Part shown: piece by piece, positions 11,585-23,890 of the stretch | Numbering within the stretch: the first letter of the stretch is position 1 | How the letters are laid out: each line of letters opens with the position of its first letter | Assembly: GCA_017979445.1 (NCBI GenBank) | Contig: CM030705.1 | Span: 15,889,040-15,953,039, forward strand | From: Akebia trifoliata | Taxonomy: Eukaryota > Streptophyta > Magnoliopsida > Ranunculales > Lardizabalaceae | Length of the DNA stretch: 64,000 nt | Reading direction: 5' to 3' | Translations under genes and position numbers: made by a program | The notes under the pieces: generated by a model | What the model was told of the DNA's origin: nothing | Databases searched by the model: none | Seen by the model: only the letters and a program-made list of their open reading frames with translations

Positions 11585-14500
11585 TGATTGAAGATCAAAC
11601 TTGAAAAATCCCAAAAATTGATGCATTACGAAATAGACCTAGTTTTTTTTATTTTATTTATTTAGTGTTTTTTTAGATTTTATTATTTTGTTTTTGTGGC
11701 ATCATTTGATTGGATTTTGAGTATGATATTCTAGAAAATAATTTTCTATGGTTCAATTGAGGGTAACTTAAGATGACCCTAAATAATTCAAGACGTTAGT
11801 TTTCTTCAAGATGGAATGATGGTTATTGAATCATGAAGATCTTAAAAGAAAAATAAAAAAAACTTTTTTTATCTATTATTTCTTTAATGATTCTTTTTAG
11901 GTATGTGCGTAAGATTTTTGGTAGTTTTTTTTTTTTTTTTTTTTTAAATTTGACTTACTGTTCGCAACAAATAAGTATTTCTTATAGTGGTGTGCTGTTA
12001 GAAGAAAGTGGTTTTTCTTATTTTCATCTTCTTATCCACATATAAGAAAGAAGAGACAGTAAAGAAAAATAGGGAGACAACGTCTCTCCTTCATCCCCCC
12101 CCCCCTCTCTCTCTCGTGGTCTCAAGGATGGGATCTGACTTCATTGGCGAAGAGATTGTTAAATATATCGATCTGGACAAGGATGGGATCCAAGCGGTTC
12201 TTGCTATTTTTTTTTTCAGTTAGAACCTGTTTTTCAAAAGAAGAAAAAGGTGTAATTCAAAGTTTGCAGATATTTTTGGAGAGAAAAATCGATGGTTATA
12301 TGATTGTGGTTTTTTAAAAAAGGGGTAAAAAAATGATTTTGAAAATTTCCCATTTTTATTTCTTTTAGATTTTTTCTGTGGGTTTGTCTCCAAAGAACGC
12401 CAAATCCTTCTTCTTGGTTTTCTTTAACTCAAAGGATGATTTCTCCCAAATCTTGTTAAAGGTCACCCTCTTAAACCAGATTTGAAGGTTTTTCCCTAAA
12501 GAACCCTCTTAAAATCGACTGTTGGTGTTGTTGTTGTGACGGAGCAATCAAGTTTTTATCTTCCAGATTGGGCACGAGTTGCAGAGAGAAAAAACTATGT
12601 CTGATGCAACCAAATTTTTTTTTCTTCTCAATGGTTAAGATCTTCGTGGGATTGGATGTTGCAGCCAAGGTTTGATGTGGCTTTGAAAATTGTTTCCGTT
12701 ACTATAGTTGAACCTATTTGTTGGTCGAAACGTCGATTTGACGATGAGGATGATAGCGAGGTTATTAATGACAAAGGTGAGTTGCAGCGAAACAGAGAAG
12801 AAGAGAGGAAGATAAATAATTTATTTCAATTCTTCCTTGATCTCTGTCCATCAATTTTCATCATCAAAATCATTTGATTTAATCTATTTTTTTTTCTTTC
12901 TGAAAATGAAGATTACGATGATGTTTTCTCCCATAGGAGCTCAAACAAAAATATCATTTTTTTTTTTCAAAACTTCAATCGATTGATATTGAAAACCATA
13001 TCTGAATTTGGTTTGATTCTAGCTTATTTTTACATATGTGATTGTATGAATCTCTTTTGGGAATCTAAAAAGAATTACAATCGGGATCCTTTCCTATTTA
13101 TCTATTTCCTTCTTATCATATTTGCTGCGATAATTTCTTTTAAGATCCATCATGATAAGTCGCCATTCTTTGGGAAATCCATACTTGAACAGACATCAAG
13201 ATTGCGAACTTTAATTGGCAACCCTCTCGGTGGCTAAGGAGATTTTTTTATTGTCACACCAATTTGTATCTATAACACACCATCAATGTGTTTGTTAGTT
13301 TTTTCTTTGATAGCAAACGAGTTGATATGGCATAAAAAAATTTCTGGGCTGTGTTTTAATTTTTTTTTAGTAATAGTTTTTTTTTTCTTTTTTTTTAAAA
13401 GAGAAGTCACCACTCATTATCTCAACAATTATCATGCTATCTTCAATCCAACATTCTTTGAAATTTCGGATCGTTTTGGGTTGCCCAAACTAACCTTTGA
13501 TTGGACCATAAAAAAAAATTTGTTTTGATTCATTTAAAAAAAATGTGCTTGTTTCTATGTTAGATCTGATTGATTATATATATAACATGCCATGATATGA
13601 TTGATATATCTTTATGATGTACATACTTTGATATCGGATTGGATATTTTGGATATTTTTGTATTTCTTGATCAATATCTATTTGGTATCCATATTTGATG
13701 GTTTAATGTGGCCCATGAGCCCATTTATTTGAAAAATGCCCCGGGCACACCCCACCCTATTTTGCACACACCACTCACACATTTATTTTGTTGCAGTGCA
13801 TGCTTGCATGTCCCTCATAGTCAACGTGGCACTAGTGTGTGGCCCGGTATTTTCGGAGATGCGACGTCATTCATGAAAATCACAACTCCAGTCATGTACC
13901 TTAGGGTATATAAAACTAAGGCATCAGTATCGTTTAATCAGGTGACTCTGAAAGGTATATCGATGCACCTAGATTGAAACGATTTGAGCCTTTGTCTTAC
14001 TATAAGCCGCAAAGTCACATATCCCGATTGCCAACCCTAGACTCGTACCTATACAGTATATCAAAGATAATCTAGGTTCATCAATTGCACTTCTTGGTAA
14101 AAATCAGTGTCTAAGGGAGATCCTGCCCCGTTAGACTATGGTACTAGGGGGATAGACTACATCTATTCTAGACGAGAGGTGATTTAAAAGTGTCTTTGTT
14201 CAAGCATCGCGCGTTACCTCTCAACTGGAGATTAAACTGGCTGCTTTTGACTTCAGAGATGTGGGTTGGACTTTTAAATTATCACTTATATGGTGTATCA
14301 AACCAAGTCATCACGTACCGTCCGATTGAGTACGCTTGAAAGGTATACAGGTGCACTTGGGGAAGAGTGGCCAGATAAATTGCATTGCACATAGTGAACC
14401 TAGAGTCTAGAAACCTCCCTATAGGTCACGACTCGAACTTTTCTTGGATGTTCCCAGGTTACTTTTTGGAAATGGACTTCATAAATTATTGAGATCAAGA

Positions 14501-15361
14501 AGTTACGGTTTTATCCTCAAGATGACCAAATTTTTGTTTAACCTGATTCAAGGCTATCATATTGCTGGGTGCACCAACCCAATAAATAATCCATTTTAAA
14601 TGTGGTAATGATCCATAATGACTCGGTCTATCTTGATCCAACAATCATAATGGGTCGGACCATTCAAATCAAAATGGTATTCAAACATTTTTTCTAATTC
14701 AGGTTTCAACTCGTTTCAAAGGAAGGAAAAATGATTTACAAAAGATCTATTTTTTGCATGGATCTCGAAAAATTTCTAAAATATGTTTTTCTAAAGAAAA
14801 AAACATTTTTACAAAAAAATATATTTTTTACATGGACCTTGAAAAATTATTAAAATATATTTTTCTAAAAAGAAAATGATTGCAAAAAATAATCAGATTT
14901 GTGAAAGTTTTTATTCAATGAAAACATTATTTGTTAATATTCAAGAGTGAAATATAATTATTTTCCTTCTAAATAATCATTGCATGAATGGATTGGTGCA
15001 CAGAATTCAATAAAATCTCAGGATTCATTAAAATGTTATCAAGGGGGTAACACTGAAATTGATAATCCACCTTTGATGGGGTTACAAGGTTATCATTGTA
15101 CCTAAGTTTAATCGTTCATCATTTTGCAAAGGCCACTAGTCCGATCAGTTAGAACAAATGTCAACACCAAATGAATTGTTATAAATGATCCCAAAATTTC
15201 TCAAAATTACACAGTTGTTCCCTGTAGATCACAGTGCCTTAGTCTTGCCAGTTGTAAGTAATGTCTCAGTCCTCAGTCCTAATCAAGTCCGTTGTGGGTA
15301 ATTGTCTTGAATTTTCATGAGTCATTTGGGTTAACTCGAGTCTTTTTTTTTCAACAAGGTC
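11585..15361 (+). other. Long untranslated leader of Tat copy A
   Basis: About 3.8 kb without a recognisable protein domain. It holds T-rich runs, a short C8/(CT)n tract (about 12096-12117), and a stretch at about 13690-15360 that can be followed almost base by base in copy E (50505-52222), including the shared CCCCGGGCACACCCCACC and GATGCGACGTCAT. Open frames of 65-90 codons here are not conserved between the copies, so the region is most likely non-coding. Confidence 0.65.
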
Positions 15362-15700
15362 ATGTCTTCTTTAGATCGAGTCTACTCTATTCCTGTTAAG
15401 TTGAGTTAGTTTGTCGAGTCTATAAAGGTGTTTGTCACTGCATCTGAATTTGATAGGATAAAGGAAATTTTTGACTACCTCGAGCACATTAACGAATTAA
15501 CTAATAATCTGATAAATTCATCTCCTGAACAAGAAGATAAGAGTCGGACTCAACTTTTAATCAAAAAACAAAGGTCATTGACCTTGAAAAATAATTCCCA
15601 AGGAATTCAGATTGATACCATCCTATCCTTAGAGGAACACGAGGGGATAATGAATTTATTCATAAATTTCAAAAGATTTGTTCATGTGATCTTATGAGGA
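15362..15700 (+). pseudogene. Short ORF with shared in-frame TAG at the start of the Tat coding region (copy A)
   Basis: ATG at 15362 opens a frame beginning MSSLDRVYSIPV. It is interrupted by TAG at 15407-15409 (codon 16) and then continues without stops to about 15695, containing SEFDRIKEIFDYLEHI and a charged, helical stretch. The second copy (52223) has the same ATG and the same TAG codon. By position it should be the remnant of the Gag N-terminus, but I do not recognise a Gag motif. Either the stop was fixed in the common source or it is read through. Confidence 0.45.
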
Positions 15701-15789
15701 TATGTTAGGTACAAGCTTAGGTGTTGTTCAACATGGAATAAATACTCGCCCATATCAATGAAATCAAAGAAGATGTTAGAATATGTATT

Positions 15790-16534
15790 AGCACTATCCT
15801 CACTACATCTCGAATTGTAAAGTTCATTCAAACACATATTATCAGTCGATATGGGGGTACCTTTTGAGTTGATCTCTGATAATGAATCATATATCAAAGC
15901 TTAGGTCATTACTTTATGTTCAAAATTCAGGATCCGGCATGACAAGTCATCTTTTTACCAACCTTAGACTAATGGAGCAGTTGAAGCAGTTAATAAGAGT
16001 CTCAAGGCAATCATCAGGAAAATGTGTCAATCAAACCGGGATTGGTTAGAGAAGTTACCGTTGCACTATGGGTATATCGTACTTCAATACAGTCTTTCAC
16101 TGGAACTACTTTCTATTGTCTAGTGTATGATATAGAAATAATCTTACTAGTTGAAAGGGAAATCCAGTATCTCAAGGTCTTGATGGAAAGTCAATTGTTA
16201 AAAATAGAATAGACTCGTTATTGGGTATGAAAAGCTAAACTTGATTGAAGAAAAAAAACTTAGAGTTTTATACCACATGCAAACTTATTAGAGAAGAGTT
16301 ACTCGCACGTTTGACAAAAAAGTCAAAGCTCGTCACTTGCAAATCGAGAATTTGGTACTCAAAGAGAATTGAACACCTATCTTTGACTTTAGAGGGAAGT
16401 TCAAACCTAATTGGGAAAGTCCGTTTATCATTAAAGAAATATTACCTGGAAAAGCTGTCAGACTTCAAGATCATAATGGAATTAAACTATCAGAACCAAT
16501 GAACCTTGACCAGATCAAGCGGTACTACATTTAA
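15790..16534 (+). pseudogene. Tat/Ogre-type integrase, C-terminal two thirds (copy A)
   Basis: Across two or three frames the sequence reads FIQTHIISRYGVPFELISDN, TNGAVEAVNKSLKAIIRKMC, then LVEREIQYLKVLMESQLL, LIEEKKLRVLYH and the C-terminal WESPFIIKEILPGKAVRLQ ending in DQIKRYYI and TAA (16532). This is the Tat integrase order. The second catalytic Asp (ISDN) and the Glu (GAVEA) are present, but the region of the first catalytic Asp is not visible. Frameshifts and stops make it inactive. The copy at 52570-53231 has the same extent. Confidence 0.85.
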
Positions 16535-16984
16535 GGAGGCCACCTTTGGCCGAACCAATTTCTTATTACCTAGTTTAATATCTCATTTCTTAGCCATTTG
16601 CAGTCTTTTTAAAAAAAATTCATTTTTTTTCTCAGCCCGATCACCCAATCTAAGGGAGGGGAAATTCGAACTACGTTTTGGTTTGATCCCAAAATTCTGG
16701 AGTACGTAGGCAATCTGAGAAGTTAATTCAGGCCCAACCACATAAAAAAATAAAAAAAATAAGATTCCTCCACACAAAAAAAATCCAAAAAAAAGAAATA
16801 TTATGAGAATATGGAAGAAAATTCAAAGAAAAAGAAAACAATTTAAAATAAATGCCACACAAGGGACATTTGGATTTTTAAGCCTCAAAATTCCTTTTTT
16901 TTTTATGCCCAGTCCTAAGCTGACCCATGAAAGTCCTCTTAAATACCATGCAAAAAGTTAAGGAAGGTAGCAAAGCATGATCAG

Positions 16985-17360
16985 AAGTAACTCTAGAAGT
17001 TCAAAAGGGAAGAAAAAAAAAAAATAAAACCTGTTAAGTTGAAAACTCGAAAGGGTGACTTAGGAAAAAATTAAGGCAAGCTCACAAGATTGAAAATCTA
17101 AAAAAACAACTTTGGCAACAATTAGAGCAAATAAAAAAGTCTGCTAAGTTAAAAAGTCGAACAAGCGACTTAAGAAAAAATTAAGGCAAGCTCGCAAGGT
17201 TGAAATCCGAAAGGACAACTTTGACAACAATCAGAGTAAAGAAAAAAAAAGAAAGCTCGCTAGATCAAAAACCTGAAAAAGTAATCTAGACAAAAGCTAG
17301 AACATGCTCGCTAATTTGAAAACCTGAAAGGATAATCTAGGCAAAAGTTAAAGAAATAAA
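16985..17360 (+). repeat. Imperfect tandem repeat, about 58-60 bp unit
   Basis: Units contain GTTGAAAA.CCGAAAGGRCRACTTAGGCAAAA and AAGGCAAGCTCGC alternately. About six degenerate units are visible. The homologous array lies at about 53715-54090 in copy E. Confidence 0.75.
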
Positions 17361-18104
17361 GAAAAAATAGAAGAAAATCTCCATAGAGTTTAAAAGCTAA
17401 AAAACTGTTCGAGCTAAAACATCTGAAGTCCGAATGACCAAGTTTCAATACCCAACTTAAACCATGTCAAAACTCAGAAGTCACGAGTATCTTGTCTACG
17501 ATTGATCTGAAATTTTTTACTTCCCATGTGAACCAAGAGGGAAAATGGTGGATTTTACAATGAATCTCGAAAGGAAATATTTTGTTCTATTGAGTTTACT
17601 CAACATCTTCAATATAAAATGTCAAAATCAAAAGTTAAATCTTTATTGCGCTTGTGGTAATCAAATAATTCACACCTTCATATTAAGGGGCACTTCCATT
17701 TTTTCTAGAGCATGTAATTTTTCCCCTTATACTAGGGGTATTAAAAAAAAATTGTGTTCAATTATCTTTAGTGTAGTGTTTCCTATCAAACTAGGGGCAT
17801 TTTGTTCTCAAGCTTGATTAATGGGAACCCCGAATTTAAGATTCTCCTCTTGATAGCAATTTTTTGAAAACCTATGAGGTACAAAGAAGTTAAAAAATTC
17901 ATAAATTTTTTGAAAAATCTTGAGGTCCAAATAGAAGCGTTTCTGATCTCATATTTGGTTTTGCCCAGATATTAACTCATTATCCTTTCACATGTAATAT
18001 GAGATAGGGCATTCTTTCTTTTCCAGATTCATTGATTCCTTCCTAGATTTATTCATTCTTTCTTAGATTCATCCATTATTTTCCTGATTTATTCACTCTT
18101 TCAC

Positions 18105-18755
18105 AGATATCATTAAGGATTTTCTCAGATTTTGCTTAGATACCGTTGAGGGTTTCTCGGATTTTGCTCAAATTCCGTCGAGGGTTTCTCAGATTTCGCT
18201 CAAATGCCGTCGAGGGTTTTCTCGAATTTTTTTCAAATACAGTCGAGAGTTTTCTCAGATTTTGCTCAGATGCCACCGAGGGTTTTCTTGGATTTTGCTC
18301 TGTTTTGCTTAGATGCCGCCGATGGCTTTCTTAGATTTTGCTCAAATACTACCGAGGTTTTCTTGAATTTTACTCAGATACAGTCGAGGGTTTTCTCAGA
18401 TTTTGCTCAGATACCACTGAGATTTTTTAGATTTTGCTCAAATGCCATCGAGGGTTGTCTCAAATTTTTCTCAGATACCGTAGGGTTTATCAGATTTTGC
18501 TCAAATACCAACCGAAGGCTATCTCGGATTTTGCTCAGATACCGCCGAAGGCTATCTCGGATTTTTCTCAGATACCACCAAGGATTTTCTCAGAATTATG
18601 CTCAACCAGTTACCCTGAGGGTTTTCTCAGATTATGCTCAGCCAGACACCGTCGAAGGTTTTATCAGATTTTGCTCAGCCAGACATCACCGAGGATTTTC
18701 TAGGATTATGCTCAGACCCCGTCAAGATTTTTCTCAGATTTTGCTCCTAGCAAAT
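18105..18755 (+). repeat. 33-bp minisatellite in Tat copy A
   Basis: Consensus unit TTTTCTCAGATTTTGCTCAG plus ATGCCGCCGAGGG, 33 bp, repeated about 18-20 times with substitutions and small indels. Because 33 is divisible by three and the unit has no stop in some frames, it creates a 184-codon open frame (18204-18758) of 11-residue repeats. I regard that frame as an artefact. Copy E has only about five units at 54655-54815. Confidence 0.9.
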
Positions 18756-18960
18756 TAGTCAATTACTTTTTCATCCTGAGTAGGTAGAGTATGACTCTTA
18801 AAAAATTAGTTCATTACTCTTTCACACCGAGTAGGTAGAGTAGAATTCCCAAAAAATTAGTCCATTACTTTTTTACACCGAATAGGTAGAGTAGAACTCA
18901 AAAAAAAAAAAAAATTTCTTCATTACTCTTTCATTCAGGGTAGGTAGAGTAAGACATTCA
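18745..18960 (+). repeat. About 63-bp tandem repeat, four units
   Basis: Four copies of an AAAAAATTAGT-CATTACT-TTTCA-CCGAGTAGGTAGAGTA unit follow the minisatellite. An oligo-A run sits in the last copy. No equivalent array was noticed in copy E. Confidence 0.85.
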
Positions 18961-18964
18961 ACTT

Positions 18965-19140
18965 TTACTCAAATTATGCTCAGTTTATGTTCAGATTTTG
19001 TTCAATTATGCTCAGTTTATGTTCAGATTATACTCAGTTTATGCTTAGTTTATGTTCAAATTATACTCAGTTTTTGCTAGATTTTACTTAGTTTTTGCTC
19101 AGATTTTGCTCAAACCCTCTAAGATTTATCTCAGATTTCA
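18965..19140 (+). repeat. Short (about 11-bp) TATGCTCAGTT repeats
   Basis: A degenerate run of TATGCTCAGTT / TATGTTCAGAT units directly after the 63-bp repeat, with the GCTCAG core also present in the 33-bp minisatellite. The arrays may share an origin. Confidence 0.7.
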
Positions 19141-19404
19141 AGTACACACACTTGCACATTTTTAGTCAGGGAGAATTTTTTAAAATTCAAATATCTAAAG
19201 CAGTTAGTGAGAGCTCGCTCTCGAGGACCTGACAATTTTTTAGTTCGGGGAGAGTTTCACCCTCAAGGATCTAAACATCCCGACAGATTGCTAAATCAAA
19301 TTGCAAAATTAACTGTCACTAGCTTTGGCATTCGGGTATCGTACTATCTATCAAAATAGATTTACTATCTAATTTGCTTCAACCCTCTGCCAAAGAGGGG
19401 TATC

Positions 19405-20984
19405 TATAGACACCCCATTTTTCCACTCGCCTGATTAATCAACTCGTCAATCGATTGTGATGGTTCCCAATGATGGATGATTTTTCCAATGCTATATCTG
19501 CTACTAGATATATTTCAGAAATTTAGATGAGGTATCTCTATCAAATAAAACTTTAGAAACCACGCTACATTAGGAAAATGTGCCCAAAAACATAGAAATC
19601 ATTATTTTTCAGACAAAAATAAGTTTTACGATAAAAATTACTAAAAATAACTAAATTACCAAAATACCCCTAACATCACAACATCCTTAGAGTCCACATT
19701 ACGCTTAGGTAACCCTTTTGAACACATAAAATAACAAATTGAAATCAAATAAATCATTCCGTCAATTTTCATCAAATTTGATAAAATTATAAAAATGCCC
19801 CTCATAAGGTTCATAATCATTTCATGCTAAAAAATTCATGAGTGACACAAACCGATAATCCCATCACATTCCTTATGAAAAATTAATTTCAAAACGTTAA
19901 AAAATAACTTTTTAATGCAAAAGTCCTCTTTAGGGGTAAAACGATAGTTTTTCAATGATAAAAATTTAAAATTTCAAAATTAATAATTAAAATATTAATT
20001 AACGTAAAGTGAAATCTTAATAAATTGAATTAAAAATTTTAAATAATTTAAACCAATCAATCAAGCTCTCGGGCAAAATTGTTGATGGTTGCCCACTTAT
20101 TTAAGTAGAGCTCCCTAATATTTATTAAAAGACCAATCTTTCTGGGGGCCTAAAGAATTAAAATATAATTAAGAGAGGTTCTCCAAAAACTAAAAATATA
20201 TTCTTTCATTGTACGTAAGAATTAAAATCTTAATCTAAAGAAACTTAGTGAATCAAATAGACTTAAGTCAAAACCCTAATCTAAAGAAACCTAGTCAATC
20301 AAATAAGACTTAAGTCAAAATCCTAATTCACCTTATCTAAAAGAAATTTAATTAAACACTAACTTTTCTAAAAAATCTATAAATAGGAGCCTCCACAACC
20401 CAATCGTGCAGGTCAAAATAAATCCTAGAAAAAATAAGTCAAAAAGTCTCCCTAACCTTATTCAAACCCTAATTTTGAAGTCCTAACTCTCTACTTATCA
20501 TCCAAACCTCAATTTTTACTTAAAAAACACCTAAAAACCTTTCTAAAATATTCAAAAATTCTTAAAAAATAAAGAAAATACTTAGATTTAGATACCTCAA
20601 CTTCGAGATCAAAAGTAGATCCAATGACAGAAATAAAGTAAGGAATCTTATACGAGGAGTCTTTCCGCCAGCTCTGAGAGAACAAATCGTTACGATCATC
20701 TAGGTATATTTCTTATTTTTTATTTATTGATTTTAGGTCTTTTCGCAATGTAATTTTTTATGAAAAATAGTAGAGATCGGCGTTTGTCGAGCGGATTGGT
20801 GCCTAACACCTTCCAACCCCGTAACGTGATCCTCAGACCATAGTTTCTTTTTAATCGTAGATTAGTTATTTTTATTTATTTAAAGTTAATGCTCAGTTCC
20901 TAGACTGTAATAACTAGGGGGCGGCTCCCAAACCTCAAAAATCAAAAGTGGATTCGCACACCCTACGAATCGAGGGTTTTTTCA
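19405..20984 (+). mobile_element. 3' LTR of Tat copy A
   Basis: Starts TATAGACACCCCATTTTTCC and ends GAGGGTTTTTTCA, immediately followed by the AGAAC target duplication. It is clearly homologous to 9961-11565 but with many substitutions, so the insertion is not recent. The TATA box is kept at 20378. The usual TG start is mutated to TA. Confidence 0.9.
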
Positions 20985-22343
20985 AGAACAATTCTAAATT
21001 CATGAGTACTCTAGAAAATCCAGTCTTTTAAAATTGTAATAGAACCGACCTTATTCTACACCCACATAGGTGATATCATACTAAGAATATCTTGTTGTAC
21101 TCCACTTATAAATACAAGATATATGCATCATTAAAAGCTTAGCTTATCATAAATACTTACTGTATGTAGCACTTAATGCATCACAAAAATGACTAGGAAA
21201 TTGTTTTTTTAAGTGATATCGATTGAGTCACTCACAACCAATTTTCTTATTGAACCTAGTCCATGCGATCTCTAATCACTACGTTAGATTTTCATTGATG
21301 TGACCGTAGATATAAACTTTAATTCTATATTATTCGATGTGCGATATATTTGCTCTTTAGACAAATATTTAGTAAGCGGATCGCAAAGATTTTCTTTAGA
21401 ATTTATAAAGTTAATAAAAATAATTCTATTTGAGAGTAATTGTCTAACGGTGTTGTGTTTAAGACATTTATGTCATGACTTTTTGTTATATACAAAATTC
21501 TATGCTCGGGCGACAACCGCTTGGTTATCACAATGTACATAGATTGCAAGCATAAGTTTTTCCCATAATGAAATATTCTCTTAAAATTGACGAAGCCATT
21601 CTGCTTATTTGCTTGTTTTATCTAAAACAACAAATGTAGATTTCATTATAGAATATGCTATACACATTTGTTTTGAAGATTTCCATGAGATAGTTACATC
21701 TCCAAATATAAATACATAATCACTAGTGGACTTTGACTCTTCAGACTCTAATATTCAATTGGCATCACTATATCCCTCAAGCATAGTAGGATATCTATTA
21801 TAGTGCAACCCCTTATTCTAAGGTGTACCTTAAGTATTTCAAAATCCTAACTTATGTTTCTTAATGAGTAACTATAAGGTTACTCATATATTTACTTAAT
21901 GTTCCAACTGAGTTAGTAATGTCTGATCTTGTGCAGTTCATGATATACGTTAAATGACTTATTATCTGAGAATATTCTAGTTGAGATATGCTAAGATTAA
22001 TATTTTTCTTTAAGTTATTACTCGGATCAAAAAGGTGTTTTAATAGGACTAATATCAAATTTGTTGAATTTTTTCAACATATTCTCAATATAGTGTGATT
22101 GAGACAAAATTAGTTAATTTAAAGTTCTTATAATTTTAATTTCAAGAATAACTCAGCTATATCTAAATTCTTCATATCGAAGTTACTAATCAACATTCTA
22201 TTAGTGAATTTAATGATATTCTTATTAATCCTCATAATAAACATATCATCCACATAAAGATAAAGAATTATATAAGTATTATCAATGATTTTATAATATA
22301 CACATTTGTCACATTTATTGATTTTGAACTCATTCTTTATCAT
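20985..22343 (-). pseudogene. copia reverse transcriptase / RNase H remnant
   Basis: Minus-strand frame 22343-22128 contains NKCDKCVYYKI, LYVDDMFIM with the catalytic YVDD, and FDMKNL, the palm of copia RT. Frame 22058-21861 continues with QLEYSQIISHLTYIMNCTRSDI, the RT-RNase H connection. Between 21860 and 21290 the RNase H is badly decayed. Several stops and frameshifts separate the pieces. The region abuts the AGAAC duplication of the Tat insertion. Confidence 0.8.
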
Positions 22344-22837
22344 GATACATTAAATTTTTCGTATCATTACTTGGGCATTTGTTTTAATCCATAAAGTGAT
22401 TTCACAAGGTGACACACTTTCTTCTTTTATTTTTTGCTAATAAATCCCTTTGGTAGTTCCATATAAATCTCATAATTTAGTTCAACATTTAAAATTTTTA
22501 TTTTCACATCCATTTGATGTATTTCAAATTTATATAAGGCAACAATCGCTATTAACATCTTAATGGATGTTATTTTCATAATAGGTGAGTATATAACAAA
22601 CTAAGCAATATGATCTTTTTGTTTGAATCATTTGGCAACAAGTTATGCCTTGTATTTATCAATGGAACCACTGGATTTTATTTTCCTCTTAAAGATTCAT
22701 TTGCAACTTATTTGTTTGTTTCTTGGTGGAAGACTTACTAGCTCTAATATATGATTTTGCATAATGGATTCAATCTCACTATTCACAACATTTTTTCGAA
22801 ATGGTACTTCAAAAGTGGATATGGCCTTCTTAAAACT

Positions 22838-23131
22838 TTAAGGTTCATTTTCCAATAAATATTTTAGAAAATTTGGATAAAAAAGCTTTGAGGTCTTAAC
22901 TCTTTTACTACGTCTAAGCTCATCATCATGACCTACACTATCATGATCTGCATTATGATAACTATTTCTATATACAATATCATGCATTTTTTTATTAGAA
23001 TGTATATTATTTATATTTTTGCAAGGAAAAATATTTTCAAAAAATACAACATCTCTAAATTTGATGATTGTATTTTTATTAATATCAATCTCTCTAGACT
23101 CGATGATTGTATTTTTATTAATATTAATCAC
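22838..23131 (-). pseudogene. copia integrase-RT linker remnant
   Basis: The frame ends RRSKRVKTSKLFYPNFLKYLLENEP, a form of the RRSxRxRxxxxFGxDFxxYLLENEP linker that precedes RT in Tork-like copia elements. A tandem duplication of the NKNTIIxxRE/D motif lies at its start. Non-functional. The lineage assignment is tentative. Confidence 0.75.
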
Positions 23132-23373
23132 ATCAAATTTATGAACAAGAAATTGAAATACATTATTGTTATTGATGTTTCCAATAAATATGCAACCAAT
23201 TATTTTAGGTCTTAATTTAGTTATTTTAAGTATTGAAACAATTACATTGGTAAGACACCCCTACACTTTCAAAAATTTATACGAATACACTCTACCTTTC
23301 CATAATTCATATGATGTCTTATTAGATTTCTTGTGGGGTATTTTATTAAGAATGTAATATGCAGATAGCAAGG

Positions 23374-23890
23374 CTACCCTCCACAAATTCTATGATAAAC
23401 CAAAACTGTTAAGCATGACATCCACCATATCTTTAAATGTTTTATTTTTTCTCTCAACAACTCCATTTTGCTAAAGTGTATAGGGTGCTGTAACTTGATG
23501 AATAATACCATGTTGTACACATAACTCATCAAAATGTAATGAATTATATTCACCACCTTGATTTGTTCTTAAAACCTTAATCTTTTTGTTGAGTTGATTC
23601 TCAACCTCATTTTTATAAATAATGAACATGTCCAAAGCTTCATCCTTATTTTTAAGTAAGTATACATAACTGTATCTTATGCAATTATCAATAAAAATAA
23701 TAAAATACTTTTTACCTTCTCTAGTTTGAACATATTTTTGATCATATAAATCACTATGTATTATTTCTAGAGATTCACTTATTCTTTTAATTGATTGAAA
23801 ATGTTGTTTGACAAACTTAAATTCTACACATATTTCATATTTATAATTATTATCAATATGAAATTTAGGTAACAATCTTAAATTGATCAA
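23374..23890 (-). pseudogene. copia integrase core remnant
   Basis: The frame 23890-23471 shows the copia integrase core: LEIIHSDLYD (first catalytic Asp), the KYFIIFIDNCIRYSYVYLLK strand, DMFIIYKNEVENQLNKKIK, and TNQGGEYNSLHF, where the second catalytic Asp (normally S-D-x-GGEY) is Asn. GIIHQVTAPYT follows, then a frameshift. The following minus-strand frame (23556-23374) carries the rest. Loss of the second Asp alone would inactivate it. Confidence 0.85.

Larger units (their letters stand above)
16535..19404 (+). other. 3' untranslated, repeat-rich region of Tat copy A
   Basis: After the integrase stop come a conserved AACTACGTTTTGGT...GTACGTAGGCAA block (about 16670-16712), imperfect repeats (16985-17360), a 33-bp minisatellite (18105-18755), a 63-bp repeat (18745-18955), short ATGCTCAGTTT repeats (18965-19140) and a terminal unique part. 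A purine tract AAAGAGGGG (19392-19400) next to the 3' LTR is the PPT. All blocks except the 63-bp repeat recur in copy E. Confidence 0.8.
9961..20984 (+). mobile_element. Non-autonomous Tat/Ogre-like Ty3/gypsy element, complete ends (copy A)
   Basis: An 11,024-bp element with two LTRs and a perfect 5-bp target duplication AGAAC (9956-9960 and 20985-20989). The order is 5' LTR, a PBS starting TGGCGA, a long leader, a short degenerate ORF, a partial Tat integrase, a repeat-rich 3' region, PPT and 3' LTR. Gag (most), protease, RT and RNase H are absent, so it could only have moved with proteins from a relative. The same organisation recurs at 46452-55912. Assignment to Tat rests on the integrase motifs and the TGGCGA-type PBS, known from Ogre/Tat elements. 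Confidence 0.9.

Noticed and set aside
12008..12223. 71-codon frame in the Tat leader as a host-derived gene
   Set aside because: Spans a C/CT homopolymer, and the homologous region of copy E has no corresponding frame.
18105..18755. CRISPR-like array of short repeats
   Set aside because: Repeats are directly adjacent without unique spacers, degenerate, and inside a plant retrotransposon.
18204..18758. 184-codon open frame, the longest in the window
   Set aside because: It is the 33-bp minisatellite read in frame. Period 33 keeps frames open without selection, overlapping frames are open too, and copy E has no equivalent protein.
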